Source of the DNA: Amarobacter sp964507025
GTDB lineage: Bacteria; Chloroflexota; Dehalococcoidia; Tepidiformales; Tepidiformaceae
Direction: 5' to 3'
Length of the DNA: 64,000 nt
Assembly: GCA_964507025.1 (NCBI GenBank)
Contig: CAZDOK010000002.1
Span: forward strand, 62,001 to 126,000
Positions within the stretch are counted from its first letter, which is position 1, and each line of letters opens with the position of its first letter. Made by a program: the position numbers and the translations under genes. The notes beneath the pieces were generated by a model, which worked only from the letters and a program-made list of their open reading frames with translations, ran no database searches and was not told the DNA's origin. Shown here one piece after another: positions 8,147-16,567 of this stretch.

Positions 8147-9487
8147 ATGTCAGAGACGTGGTCGATTGTCCTTGGGCTGGCGGCCCTGGTCCTTCTCATT
8201 GCGTTCAACGCGCTCTTCGTGGCGGCGGAGTTCGCGTTCGTGGGTGTGCGGCGGACGCGCATCGAGCAGCTCGCTGGAGCGGGGCGGGCGCGGGCGCGGT
8301 TGCTGCTCAACACGCTCTCGAACCTGGAAGGCACGATCGCGGCAACGCAGCTCGGCATCACCATGGCGGGGCTGGCGCTCGGCTGGATTGGCGAGCCCGT
8401 GCTGGCGCGACTGCTCGAGCCGCCGATCGACCGGGCGCTCTGGTTCGCGGGTGAACGGACGGCGAACATCGCCGCGACGGCCGTCGCATTTCTGCTGGTG
8501 ACCTCGCTGGTCATCATCTTTGCGGAGCTCGCGCCGAAGTCGATCGCACTGGCGAAGACCGAACAGGTGGCTTTCTTCGTGGCGCCACCGGTCGCGGTGT
8601 TCTCGCAGATCTTCAGGCCGTTCGTCTGGTTTCTGCACAAGAGCGGCGGACTCGTGGTTCGCTCGCTGGGCATCCAGGCGCGGATGGGCGAGGGGGAATC
8701 GCTCGAACCGGAGGAGCTGGAGCTGGTGATCGAGGCGAGCGCGCGAGCCGGGTTCCTTTCGACCTCGGAGCTGATGCTGGCCCGGAGGGCCCTCGAGTTC
8801 AGCGCGATCCAGGCGGACCAGATCATGGTGCCGCGGACGGAGGTGGTGGCGCTCGATGCCGCGGCGACGCTGGAGGAGGTGCTCGATATCGTCGAGCGGC
8901 ACCAGCACACGCGGTATCCGGTGTTCGAGGAGGACCTGGACCACATCCTGGGGATGCTTGATGCGAAGGCGCTCTTGCGGCTGGTGCGGACAGGCGAACG
9001 CGACTGGCGGTCGCTCGTGCAGCCGGCGGTGGCGATCCCGGAATCAGTCAGCGTCGAGGTGGCGGTGCAGGCGATGCGGGCGAAGCAGGTGCAGACCGTC
9101 GTCCTGATCGATGAACATGGCGGGACGAGCGGGATCCTGACAGCGGACGAGGTGCTCTACCGGCTGCTGGGGCGCTGGCTGGGCGGGGGCGGGCGGCAGG
9201 GCCCCGAGAGCGTGCGCACACTCCCTGCGGGAAACCTGCTGGTGAGCGGGCTGGCGCTGATCGCCGACATCGAGGATGCCACGGGCGCAGAGCTCGCGGA
9301 TGAGGACTACGACACGGTTGGCGGCTTCATCATGACGAAGCTGGGACGGATCCCGCGGGTCGGCGACCGGGTGGAGGTGCCGGGGTACCAGTTCCGGGTG
9401 ATGGCGATGGACGGCCGGCGGGTGGACCGGGTGCTGGTGGTAAAGCTCCAGGAGCCGCACGGGCCAGAACGGGAAGGGCGGTACTGA
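8147..9487 (+). CDS. Hemolysin family protein (CNNM / CBS pair / CorC_HlyC)
   Basis: 446 residues. The order is an N-terminal CNNM (DUF21) membrane domain with about four helices (residues 5-200, including ITMAGLALGWIGEP and IIFAELAPKSIAL), two CBS domains (about 215-335, opening IMVPRTEVVALD), and a C-terminal CorC_HlyC domain (about 350-430, with DYDTVGGFIMTKLGRIP). The family covers CorB/CorC-type Mg2+ transport proteins. Older hemolysin names are not functional evidence. Single-gene unit. Confidence 0.88.
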   Translation: MSETWSIVLGLAALVLLIAFNALFVAAEFAFVGVRRTRIEQLAGAGRARARLLLNTLSNLEGTIAATQLGITMAGLALGWIGEPVLARLLEPPIDRALWFAGERTANIAATAVAFLLVTSLVIIFAELAPKSIALAKTEQVAFFVAPPVAVFSQIFRPFVWFLHKSGGLVVRSLGIQARMGEGESLEPEELELVIEASARAGFLSTSELMLARRALEFSAIQADQIMVPRTEVVALDAAATLEEVLDIVERHQHTRYPVFEEDLDHILGMLDAKALLRLVRTGERDWRSLVQPAVAIPESVSVEVAVQAMRAKQVQTVVLIDEHGGTSGILTADEVLYRLLGRWLGGGGRQGPESVRTLPAGNLLVSGLALIADIEDATGAELADEDYDTVGGFIMTKLGRIPRVGDRVEVPGYQFRVMAMDGRRVDRVLVVKLQEPHGPEREGRY

Positions 9488-9498
9488 CCAGACCAGAT

Positions 9499-9534
9499 GC
9501 TCCGACGGCAGGGAAGCCGTAGCATAAGCGGAGC
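9499..9534 (+). terminator. Stem-loop after the CNNM gene
   Basis: GCTCCG at 9499 pairs with CGGAGC at 9529, enclosing an inner ACGGC/GCCGT stem and an 8-nt bulge. There is no T-tract. It could be a terminator or a structured leader of the following met genes; no known riboswitch consensus was recognised. Confidence 0.35.
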
Positions 9535-9566
9535 GCGACCCGGTCCGGCCGGGCTGGTGTCCGCCC

Positions 9567-9603
9567 GACTTACTTGACTAAGTCGATTAACTTACTCGAA
9601 TAT
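9567..9603 (+). promoter_or_regulatory. Promoter and operator candidate upstream of metY
   Basis: GACTTA-cttgac-TAAGTC (9567-9584) is a perfect inverted repeat. It overlaps a possible -35 TTGACT (9574) with GAATAT 18 bp downstream as a weak -10. AT-rich sequence here stands out in an otherwise GC-rich region. The GACT/AGTC halves resemble sites of Rrf2-family sulfur regulators, but the regulator is not identified. Confidence 0.4.
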
Positions 9604-9681
9604 CGCCTTCCCATGCCGCACGCGCCCCCGGGAACTGCGCCCGGAGCAGGGACCGGCTGAACTTCGCACAGGAGCACCACA

Positions 9682-10977
<1,296 letters not shown>

Positions 10978-10981
10978 GCGC

Positions 10982-12040
10982 GTGGTGGGAAAGACAGTGC
11001 GGCACATCGCCCGGATCGGCGATCTGACCCTCGCAAGCGGCGAGACCCTCCATGGGGTTGAGGTGGCGTACGAGCTGTACGGCCACCTCTCGCCGTCGGC
11101 CGACAACGTCGTGCTCGTGTGTCACGCACTGACGGGGAGTGCGGGCGCCGGGGGCGCCGGGGGCTGGTGGGAGCCACTCATCGGACCTGGCCTGGCGATT
11201 GATACAGATCGCTACGCCGTGCTGTGTTCGAACATCCTCGGGAGCTGCTACGGAACCACCGGCCCGGCCTCGATCAACCCGGCGACGGGGAAAACGTACG
11301 GGCCCGGCTTCCCAGAGATCACGGTAGGCGACATGGTGGAGGCGCAGCTGGCGCTTGCGGGCGAACTTGGCATCCAGCGGCTGGTAAGTGTGGCGGGCGG
11401 GTCACTGGGAGGGCTGCAGGTGCTCGAGTGGGCGGCGCGCGCGCCTGAGCTCGTCGGGTCGATCATCCCGATCGGGTGCGGGGTCGCGCACCAGCCCTGG
11501 CAGATCGCTTTCAACGAGGTCGCGCGCCAGGCGATCCGCATGGACCCGGCGTGGATCGGCGGGCACTACACGAGCCAGCCGGCCCAGGGCCTCGGGCTGG
11601 CGCGGATGATCGCGATGATCAGCTACCGGTCGGCCGAGTCGTTCCGCGAGCGGTTCGGCCGGGAGCGCGGCCGGAGCGCGGGCGACTTCGATGTCTCCGC
11701 GTACCTGTACGGGCAGGGCGACAAGCTCGTGCAGCGCTTCGATGCGAACGCGTATATGCGGATCACGACGGCGATGGACGCGTTCGACGTGGGTGTGGGG
11801 CGGGGGGGCGCCGCGAAAGCGCTCGCCGGATTCCGTGGTGCCGGGCTGGTGATCGGGATCGATTCGGACGTGCTGTACCCGGTGGCCGACCAGATGGAGA
11901 TCGTGGAGACGCTGCGGGGGAACGGGAACGCGGTGGAGTATCGTGAGATCACGTCGGTGCATGGCCACGACGCGTTCCTGATGGAGTGGGAACAGATGAG
12001 CGGGATGATCGGGCCGTTCCTGGCGCGCGCCGGGGGGTAA
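10982..12040 (+). CDS. metX: Homoserine O-acetyltransferase
   Basis: About 352 residues, alpha/beta hydrolase fold. The nucleophile elbow AGGSLGG holds Ser at about 141; IDSDVLYP and VHGHDAFL supply the catalytic Asp and His. CHALTGSA and SNILGSCYGTTGPAS are family signatures. It transfers acetyl from acetyl-CoA to homoserine. GTG at 10982 is the likely start, 4 bp after metY; no strong ribosome site is seen, so coupling to metY translation is probable. Confidence 0.93.
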   Translation: MVGKTVRHIARIGDLTLASGETLHGVEVAYELYGHLSPSADNVVLVCHALTGSAGAGGAGGWWEPLIGPGLAIDTDRYAVLCSNILGSCYGTTGPASINPATGKTYGPGFPEITVGDMVEAQLALAGELGIQRLVSVAGGSLGGLQVLEWAARAPELVGSIIPIGCGVAHQPWQIAFNEVARQAIRMDPAWIGGHYTSQPAQGLGLARMIAMISYRSAESFRERFGRERGRSAGDFDVSAYLYGQGDKLVQRFDANAYMRITTAMDAFDVGVGRGGAAKALAGFRGAGLVIGIDSDVLYPVADQMEIVETLRGNGNAVEYREITSVHGHDAFLMEWEQMSGMIGPFLARAGG

Positions 12041-12053
12041 CACGAGTGTCAGG

Positions 12054-12776
12054 CTACGGCGCCAGGTGCTTCGCGAAGAACGCGTCGACCCGGCGCCAGC
12101 TGTCCTCGGCGGCCTCGGTGTTGAAGCCCACCTTCATCGGCCCCCAGCTCGAGAGTTTCGCCATCAGGCCGGTGTGCTCACTCATGTAGCTGTGGCCGGC
12201 GGCGGGGTAGGTCTTGATGTCGCTTTCGACGCCGAGGACGTTCAGCTGGTCTTCCAGGCGTTCGGCGTACTTGCCGAAGATGGCATCGCGGCCGCCGTAC
12301 CCCGCGACGACCGGGCAGACGCCTTCGAGAACGGCTTCGTCCTTCGGAACATCGCCATAGAAGACGGCTGCGGCGCCCAGCGGAGCCCTGGCGGCGAAGA
12401 GCAGTGCAAACCCGCCGCCCATGCAGAAGCCAATGACCCCGATGCGCGAGGGGTCGACATCCGGCCGAGCCGCGAGCCACTGCCGCGCAGCTTCGAGGCC
12501 CGCGAAGGCGGGACCTTCGCGTTTGCGGAGGGAGAGCATGGCGCGGACGACGCAGAGCGGCTTGCTCCCGAGGATGCTGTAGAGGTCGGGAGCGAGCGTG
12601 ATGTACCCGGCGTCGACGAAGTGCTCCGCCTTGTCGCGGATGTCATCGTTCAGGCCGAAGATCTCGTGGATGACGATGACCGCTGCGCGCGTGCCATCGA
12701 CGGTGGACGCACTGAGCTCAGCACGGAGGGTCTCGCCGCCCGGGACCGGGATCGTGACCTCTTCCATGGGCGGCAT
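12054..12776 (-). CDS. Dienelactone hydrolase family protein
   Basis: 240 residues. The alpha/beta hydrolase triad of this family is visible: Cys118 in GFCMGG, Asp in GGRDAIF and His in AGHSYM, plus HEIFGLN around 37 with the Glu that activates the Cys. Known members cleave dienelactone in aromatic catabolism, but many act on other esters. It converges with metX and has no catabolic neighbours, so the substrate is open. A second ATG three codons downstream is an alternative start. Confidence 0.88.
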   Translation of the reverse strand: MPPMEEVTIPVPGGETLRAELSASTVDGTRAAVIVIHEIFGLNDDIRDKAEHFVDAGYITLAPDLYSILGSKPLCVVRAMLSLRKREGPAFAGLEAARQWLAARPDVDPSRIGVIGFCMGGGFALLFAARAPLGAAAVFYGDVPKDEAVLEGVCPVVAGYGGRDAIFGKYAERLEDQLNVLGVESDIKTYPAAGHSYMSEHTGLMAKLSSWGPMKVGFNTEAAEDSWRRVDAFFAKHLAP

Positions 12777-12800
12777 TCTATCGGCGCCGCGAGCGGCCGG

Positions 12801-13340
12801 TCAGTGGCCGTCGGAGGCGAGGCCGAGGCTCACGGCACAACCAACCCACGTGCACTTCGATGGCCGCTCTGGCGTGGGCGTGGGCGGGGGGCCGGGAGTC
12901 GCCGTGGGGGTAGGCGTGGGGGTAGGCGCTTCCTTCGAGCAGCTCACCTGGCCGCTGTTGGATGTCTTGGGCGTGGAGATGGTCACGAAGTCGCCGAATT
13001 CGGAGTAGTAGAGGTAGCTGCCACCGGCCGTGAACGAGAGCGGAGAGACGGAGGTTTTGCCGGGCTCTATCGTCTCGTCGAAGATAGGCGGGAGGCCGCC
13101 GAAGCCGGGGATGTAGACGCGGATGGCGACATTGCTGGCGTTCTTGAAGAGGACCGAATCGCCGCGGTTGATGCTGCAGTTGCGCGGGTTGAAGCCCTCT
13201 TCGTTCACCTCGACGGTGTACGTGTTGTAGGCGCTGGCCGGGGTCTGACTTCCGCCAACGAGGGCCACGGAAAGCGCCCCGAGGAGCGCCATCGCGAGTG
13301 CGGCGGCCGCGAAGAGCGGCCGGAAGGATGCAATCGTCAT
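12801..13340 (-). CDS. Secreted cupredoxin-like protein with Pro-Thr tail
   Basis: About 179 residues. ATG 13340 gives a basic N terminus and hydrophobic signal (FAAAALAMALLGALSVALVGG) with cleavage near ASA. The middle (NTYTVEVNEEGFNP, GDSVLFKNASN, FDETIEPGKTS) looks like a plastocyanin-type beta sandwich. I do not see a convincing Cys-His-Met copper set, so metal binding is uncertain. A linker of repeated PT follows, then a short tail with two cysteines (KCTWVGC). Probably exported or cell-wall located. Confidence 0.6.
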   Translation of the reverse strand: MTIASFRPLFAAAALAMALLGALSVALVGGSQTPASAYNTYTVEVNEEGFNPRNCSINRGDSVLFKNASNVAIRVYIPGFGGLPPIFDETIEPGKTSVSPLSFTAGGSYLYYSEFGDFVTISTPKTSNSGQVSCSKEAPTPTPTPTATPGPPPTPTPERPSKCTWVGCAVSLGLASDGH

Positions 13341-13504
13341 GCCAACCCCACCAGGATTCCCCACCCCGCCAGGGGCGCAGTTACCGTACCGCAGGGGTGC
13401 GTTTAAGGCTACGTAATGGTGTGAGCGGGGTTAAGAGCGCGCCGGTGCAACGAGACTGCAGGCTGGTCGCTTTCCCGGCACGCTCGGCGCGGTAGCATGT
13501 ACGC

Positions 13505-13687
13505 ATGCAGCAATCATTGATGGAGATCCTCTGCTGTCCCCTGTGCAAGGCGGACCTTGAGCTCAAGGTCACGAAGGAAGAAGGGGGCGAGATCCTCGAA
13601 GGGACGCTTATCTGCACGGGGTGCCGGGAGCGCTACCCGATCGAGGACGGCATCCCGAACATGCTCCCTCCGGACCAGCGCGGCTGA
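13505..13687 (+). CDS. Trm112 family protein
   Basis: 60 residues with the Trm112 zinc-ribbon pattern: CCPLC near the N terminus and CTGC in the middle, then YPIEDGIPNMLP. Such proteins act as small partners or activators of methyltransferases in eukaryotes and archaea; bacterial roles are less clear. Its TGA overlaps the ATG of the next gene. Confidence 0.85.
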   Translation: MQQSLMEILCCPLCKADLELKVTKEEGGEILEGTLICTGCRERYPIEDGIPNMLPPDQRG

Positions 13688-13983
13688 TGGACGACGATCA
13701 CGAGGGCCATGACCACGCGCACGGTGAGGGGCACGGGGTCCCGCACGAGCCGGCGCCCCCCGAGCCTCGGCGGTTGATCCCGGAGCCGGCGATGCTTCCT
13801 CGCGGCATTGGGCTGGCGGTGCTCGCGGGCGGGCTGTTCTGGGTGGGCTGGCATGCGGCCGCGAAATCCTGGGTGCTGGCGCCTGCGGGATTGCTCCTGG
13901 GCGCCGGGGGCGTGCTTTCGGCCTGGGCGGCGGCCATCCACCTGACAGGCGGCGAGCGGTTCGACGACCACCCGTTCGTTTAG
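13687..13983 (+). CDS. His-rich small membrane protein
   Basis: 98 residues. ATG 13687 overlaps the Trm112-family stop (TGATG). The N terminus is strikingly rich in His and acidic residues (DDDHEGHDHAHGEGHG), suggesting divalent metal binding, followed by a Pro-rich stretch and two transmembrane helices (about 38-57 and 62-83). No family recognised. Coupling to the upstream zinc-ribbon gene may be functional or only positional. Confidence 0.55.
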   Translation: MDDDHEGHDHAHGEGHGVPHEPAPPEPRRLIPEPAMLPRGIGLAVLAGGLFWVGWHAAAKSWVLAPAGLLLGAGGVLSAWAAAIHLTGGERFDDHPFV

Positions 13984-13999
13984 AGGAAAGAGGAAAGAG
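13984..13999 (+). repeat. AGGAAAG heptad repeat, 2 copies
   Basis: Two AGGAAAG heptads plus AG directly follow the stop codon of the His-rich membrane protein. It belongs to the dispersed heptad family also seen at 33710, 54757 and 56264. Confidence 0.6.
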
Positions 14000-14000
14000 C

Positions 14001-14025
14001 AAGGGCCCCTCGTTGAGGGGCCCTT
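14001..14025. terminator. Bidirectional intrinsic terminator
   Basis: AAGGGCCCCTC-gtt-GAGGGGCCCTT is a perfect 11-bp stem with a 3-nt loop between convergent genes, ending in T on both strands. It can serve the Trm112 transcript and the Hsp20 transcript. Confidence 0.8.
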
Positions 14026-14050
14026 TGGATTGGGTCTCGCCCGGGATGGG

Positions 14051-14542
14051 TTAGTTGCCGGAGGGCTTCTCCGCTTCGATCACGCCCTGCGGGGTGATCT
14101 TGATGGACCGGGCGCGGGCTTCGGGCCTCTTGGGGAGCGACAGGCGGAGCATGCCGTGCTCGAAGGCGGCCTCGGCGTGGTCGGCATCGACGGTCGGGGG
14201 CAGGCGGAGCTGGCGCTGGAACGCGCCGGAGCGGATTTCGCGGCGGAGGTAGTTCTCCTCGCTCGCCTCTTCCTTGTGCTCGAACTCGCCCTTGATGGTC
14301 AGGACATCGTCCTCGACGGTGATCTCGACATCCTTCGGGTCGACGCCGGCGATGGCGGCCTTGATGACGAAGCTGTCGCCGGTTTCAAGGACATCGAGGC
14401 TGAGGTTGGCGGGGCCCAGGTCTTCGCCGCCGTTCCTGAAGACGGGCATGCGCGGGAAGTTCCCTTCGAACACGCGGTCCATCAGGTTGCGCATGGCGGC
14501 GAAGTCGGCCGCGGGGTCCCAGCGGGTCAGTGCGGTTGCCAT
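14051..14542 (-). CDS. Small heat-shock protein, Hsp20/alpha-crystallin
   Basis: 163 residues. ATG 14542 follows GGAGG by about 8 bp and gives the usual N terminus MATALTRWDPAADFAAMR. The alpha-crystallin domain spans about residues 45-145, with DVLETGDSFVIKAAIAGV, DVEITVEDDVLTIKGE and the conserved AAFEHGMLRLSLPK motif near its end. It is an ATP-independent holdase. It is divergent from a DnaJ-HspR-ClpC operon, so shared HspR control is likely. Confidence 0.92.
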   Translation of the reverse strand: MATALTRWDPAADFAAMRNLMDRVFEGNFPRMPVFRNGGEDLGPANLSLDVLETGDSFVIKAAIAGVDPKDVEITVEDDVLTIKGEFEHKEEASEENYLRREIRSGAFQRQLRLPPTVDADHAEAAFEHGMLRLSLPKRPEARARSIKITPQGVIEAEKPSGN

Positions 14543-14614
14543 TGGATACACCTCCATGGAGTGTGTTGTGCTGGGGGACACGATAGCAGTCGTAGCGCGA
14601 GCCATGCAACTACT

Positions 14615-14634
14615 CTGACAATTTCTTTATCAAG
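14615..14634. promoter_or_regulatory. HAIR-like HspR site candidate
   Basis: On the minus strand CTTGATA-N7-TGTCAGA keeps the left half of the HAIR consensus (CTTGAGT-N7-ACTCAAG) at 6 of 7 positions but the right half only partly (3 of 7). It lies in the only intergenic gap shared by hsp20 and the dnaJ-hspR operon, where HspR would be expected to bind. Confidence 0.35.
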
Positions 14635-14687
14635 TCTCTTCACGTGCTGGTTGTGGACGAGCCTGATGAGCCTGTACAGTGAAGGCC

Positions 14688-15677
14688 ATGGCAAAGGACT
14701 TCTATGAAGCTCTCGGCGTGCCACGCACCGCCTCCGAAAAGGAGATCAAGGCGGCGTACCGGCGGCTGGCCCGCAAGTTCCACCCCGATGTCAACCCGAA
14801 TGACAAGGCCGCCGAGGCCCGCTTCAAGGAAGTCAACGCTGCCCACGAAGTGCTCTCCGACGCTGAAAAGCGGAAGAAGTACGACAAGTGGGGCGACCGC
14901 TGGGAGATGGCCGACCAGCTGGAGGCGGCCCAGGCGGGTCGTGGAGCCGGGGCGGCTTTCCGCACCGCGGGGGCCGACGCGTTCGGCGATTTCGGGTCGA
15001 TCTTCGATTCGTTCTTCCGGCGTGAGCGGGGCGGGCCACGCGCCCAGCCGGGCAACCGCCGCGGCCAGGACGTGGAGACGGCGGTCGAGGTCAGTCTCGA
15101 AGAAGCGTTTCACGGCACGAGCCGCACGGTGAACCTGCAGACGCAGGAAGTGTGTTCGACCTGTGGGGGTTCGGGCGAGATCGCGGGCGCCATCTGCCAT
15201 GCCTGCGAAGGCATGGGCGCCGTGGCGCGGCCACGGCGGCTCGAAGTGAAGATCCCCGCAGGCGTGAAGACGGGCTCCCGGGTGCGCGTCGCGGGCGAGG
15301 GCCGTCCGGGTGCGGGACGGGGGGCCGCTGGCGACCTCTACCTGGTGGTGACGGTGCTCCCGCATACGCGGTTCGAACGCAAGGGCGACGACCTGCACAC
15401 CGAGGCCGAGGTGCCGTACCTCGACGCCATCCTTGGGGGCGAGGTGACGGTGAACACCGTCGACGGCCGGGTGGCGCTCCGCATCCCCGAGCTGACCCAG
15501 AACGGCCGCCAGATCCGCCTCGGCGGGAAGGGCATGCCGGTCCTCGGGGCCCAGGGCAAGCGGGGTGACCTCTACGTGAGGGTCCGCATCAGCCTGCCCG
15601 ATGCCCTCACCGCGCAGGAGCGGGAACACATCGAGGCGCTCCGCTCGCTCCGGCAGGGCGCCGCATCGAGCCACTGA
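14688..15677 (+). CDS. dnaJ: DnaJ-type co-chaperone with reduced zinc finger
   Basis: 329 residues. The J domain has the HPD motif in ARKFHPDVNP. A G/F-poor linker leads to a zinc-finger region with only two repeats, CSTCGGSG and CHACEGMG, instead of the four of canonical DnaJ. The C-terminal substrate domain (RRLEVKIPAGVKTGSRVRV, GDLYLVV, LGGEVTVNTVDG, RGDLYVRV) is complete. It should stimulate DnaK. ATG 14688 is preferred over GTG 14679. It heads the operon with hspR and clpC; a possible TTGTGG-N18-TACAGT promoter would give a near-leaderless mRNA. Confidence 0.9.
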   Translation: MAKDFYEALGVPRTASEKEIKAAYRRLARKFHPDVNPNDKAAEARFKEVNAAHEVLSDAEKRKKYDKWGDRWEMADQLEAAQAGRGAGAAFRTAGADAFGDFGSIFDSFFRRERGGPRAQPGNRRGQDVETAVEVSLEEAFHGTSRTVNLQTQEVCSTCGGSGEIAGAICHACEGMGAVARPRRLEVKIPAGVKTGSRVRVAGEGRPGAGRGAAGDLYLVVTVLPHTRFERKGDDLHTEAEVPYLDAILGGEVTVNTVDGRVALRIPELTQNGRQIRLGGKGMPVLGAQGKRGDLYVRVRISLPDALTAQEREHIEALRSLRQGAASSH

Positions 15678-15690
15678 GAGGAGGTGACAC

Positions 15691-16077
15691 ATGGCCCGAA
15701 GCCGATCGCGTGAGCCCATGGACAGCAACGTCGAAGACGACGAGCCGATGTACGTCATCTCCATCGCTGCCCGGCTTGTTGGCATGCACCAGCAAACGTT
15801 GCGCTACTACGAGCGCGCGGGGCTCATCGAGCCGAAACGTACCGGCGGGAACATCCGGATGTATTCGAACACCGACATCCAGCGCATCCGCCAGGCCCAG
15901 CGGCTCGTCGACGAACTGGGCGTGAACCTCGCGGGCGTGGACATCATCCTGCGCATGAGCGAACAGATCCGCGCGCTCCAGGACGAGCTTGCGGCCACGC
16001 GCGCCGAGCTGGACAAGCTGCGCTCGACCCGCCTCCCGGCGCCCTACCGGGGGACAGGCATGAGGCATGAGGCATGA
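15691..16077 (+). CDS. hspR: HspR, MerR-family heat-shock repressor
   Basis: 128 residues. The MerR helix-turn-helix is the HspR type: YVISIAARLVGMHQQTLRYY, then GLIEPKRTGGNIRMYS and a coiled-coil tail. HspR represses chaperone operons at HAIR sites with DnaK as co-repressor. It lies 13 bp after dnaJ and before clpC. The last residues (GMRHEA) are encoded by an AGGCATG heptad array that marks the border of an inserted cassette, so the native C terminus may have been altered. Confidence 0.92.
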   Translation: MARSRSREPMDSNVEDDEPMYVISIAARLVGMHQQTLRYYERAGLIEPKRTGGNIRMYSNTDIQRIRQAQRLVDELGVNLAGVDIILRMSEQIRALQDELAATRAELDKLRSTRLPAPYRGTGMRHEA

Positions 16078-16083
16078 GGCATG
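16056..16083 (+). repeat. AGGCATG x4, left arm of IVP cassette
   Basis: Four perfect AGGCATG heptads cover the end and stop codon of hspR and contain the start codon of the next gene. The array is mirrored in inverse orientation at 16495-16522. Confidence 0.85.
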
Positions 16084-16488
16084 AGTGGTAGCACGCCGAC
16101 AGCCGGCACGGTGACACGGTTCGAGGACCTCATTGCCTGGCAGAAGGCGCGAGCCTTCATGGCCCGGATTAGCGAGCTCGTTGACCAGGCACCCGTCGCG
16201 TCAAAGTTCTCATTCAAGGACCAGCTTCACCGTGCCACCATCTCGGTGATGTCCAACATCGCCGAGGGGTTCGAGCGCGGAAGCCGGGCCGAGTTCCACC
16301 ACATGCTTTCGATCGCAAAGGGTTCGAACGCGGAAGTTCGCTCCCTCCTCTATGTCGCCGTCGACGCGGGCTACATCTCGCGAGCCGTGTTTGAGTCGCT
16401 GATGCGGGACGCCGAAGAAGTCGGCCGCCTGGTGGGTGCGCTCCGGATTACGGTCGGCCGCCAGCGGGACGCCGACCGCGCTCGCTAG
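16081..16488 (+). CDS. Four-helix-bundle protein (23S rRNA IVP / S23 / Avd-like)
   Basis: 135 residues. The signature is complete: RFEDLIAWQKARAF, FKDQLHRATISVMSNIAEGFERGS, FHHMLSIAKGSNAEVRSLLYVAVDAGYIS, then a final helix. These proteins form pentamers in the Avd case and are encoded in intervening sequences of some 23S rRNAs. Their biochemical role is unclear. Start ATG 16081 lies inside the heptad arm, 3 bp after hspR's stop. The gene splits an otherwise heat-shock-only operon and is bracketed by inverted heptad arms, pointing to insertion as a small mobile cassette. Confidence 0.85.
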   Translation: MSGSTPTAGTVTRFEDLIAWQKARAFMARISELVDQAPVASKFSFKDQLHRATISVMSNIAEGFERGSRAEFHHMLSIAKGSNAEVRSLLYVAVDAGYISRAVFESLMRDAEEVGRLVGALRITVGRQRDADRAR

Positions 16489-16494
16489 CCAGCT

Positions 16495-16522
16495 CATGGC
16501 TCAAGCCTCATTCCTCATGCCT
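16495..16522 (-). repeat. Inverted four-heptad right arm of IVP cassette
   Basis: On the minus strand this reads AGGCATG AGGAATG AGGCTTG AGCCATG, four heptads in inverse orientation to the left arm at 16056-16083. RNA copies of the two arms could pair into a long imperfect stem enclosing the gene. Confidence 0.8.
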
Positions 16523-16567
16523 TACCAGTCTCATCGCCACCCATAACTCCCAGGAGGGACCCCACCT

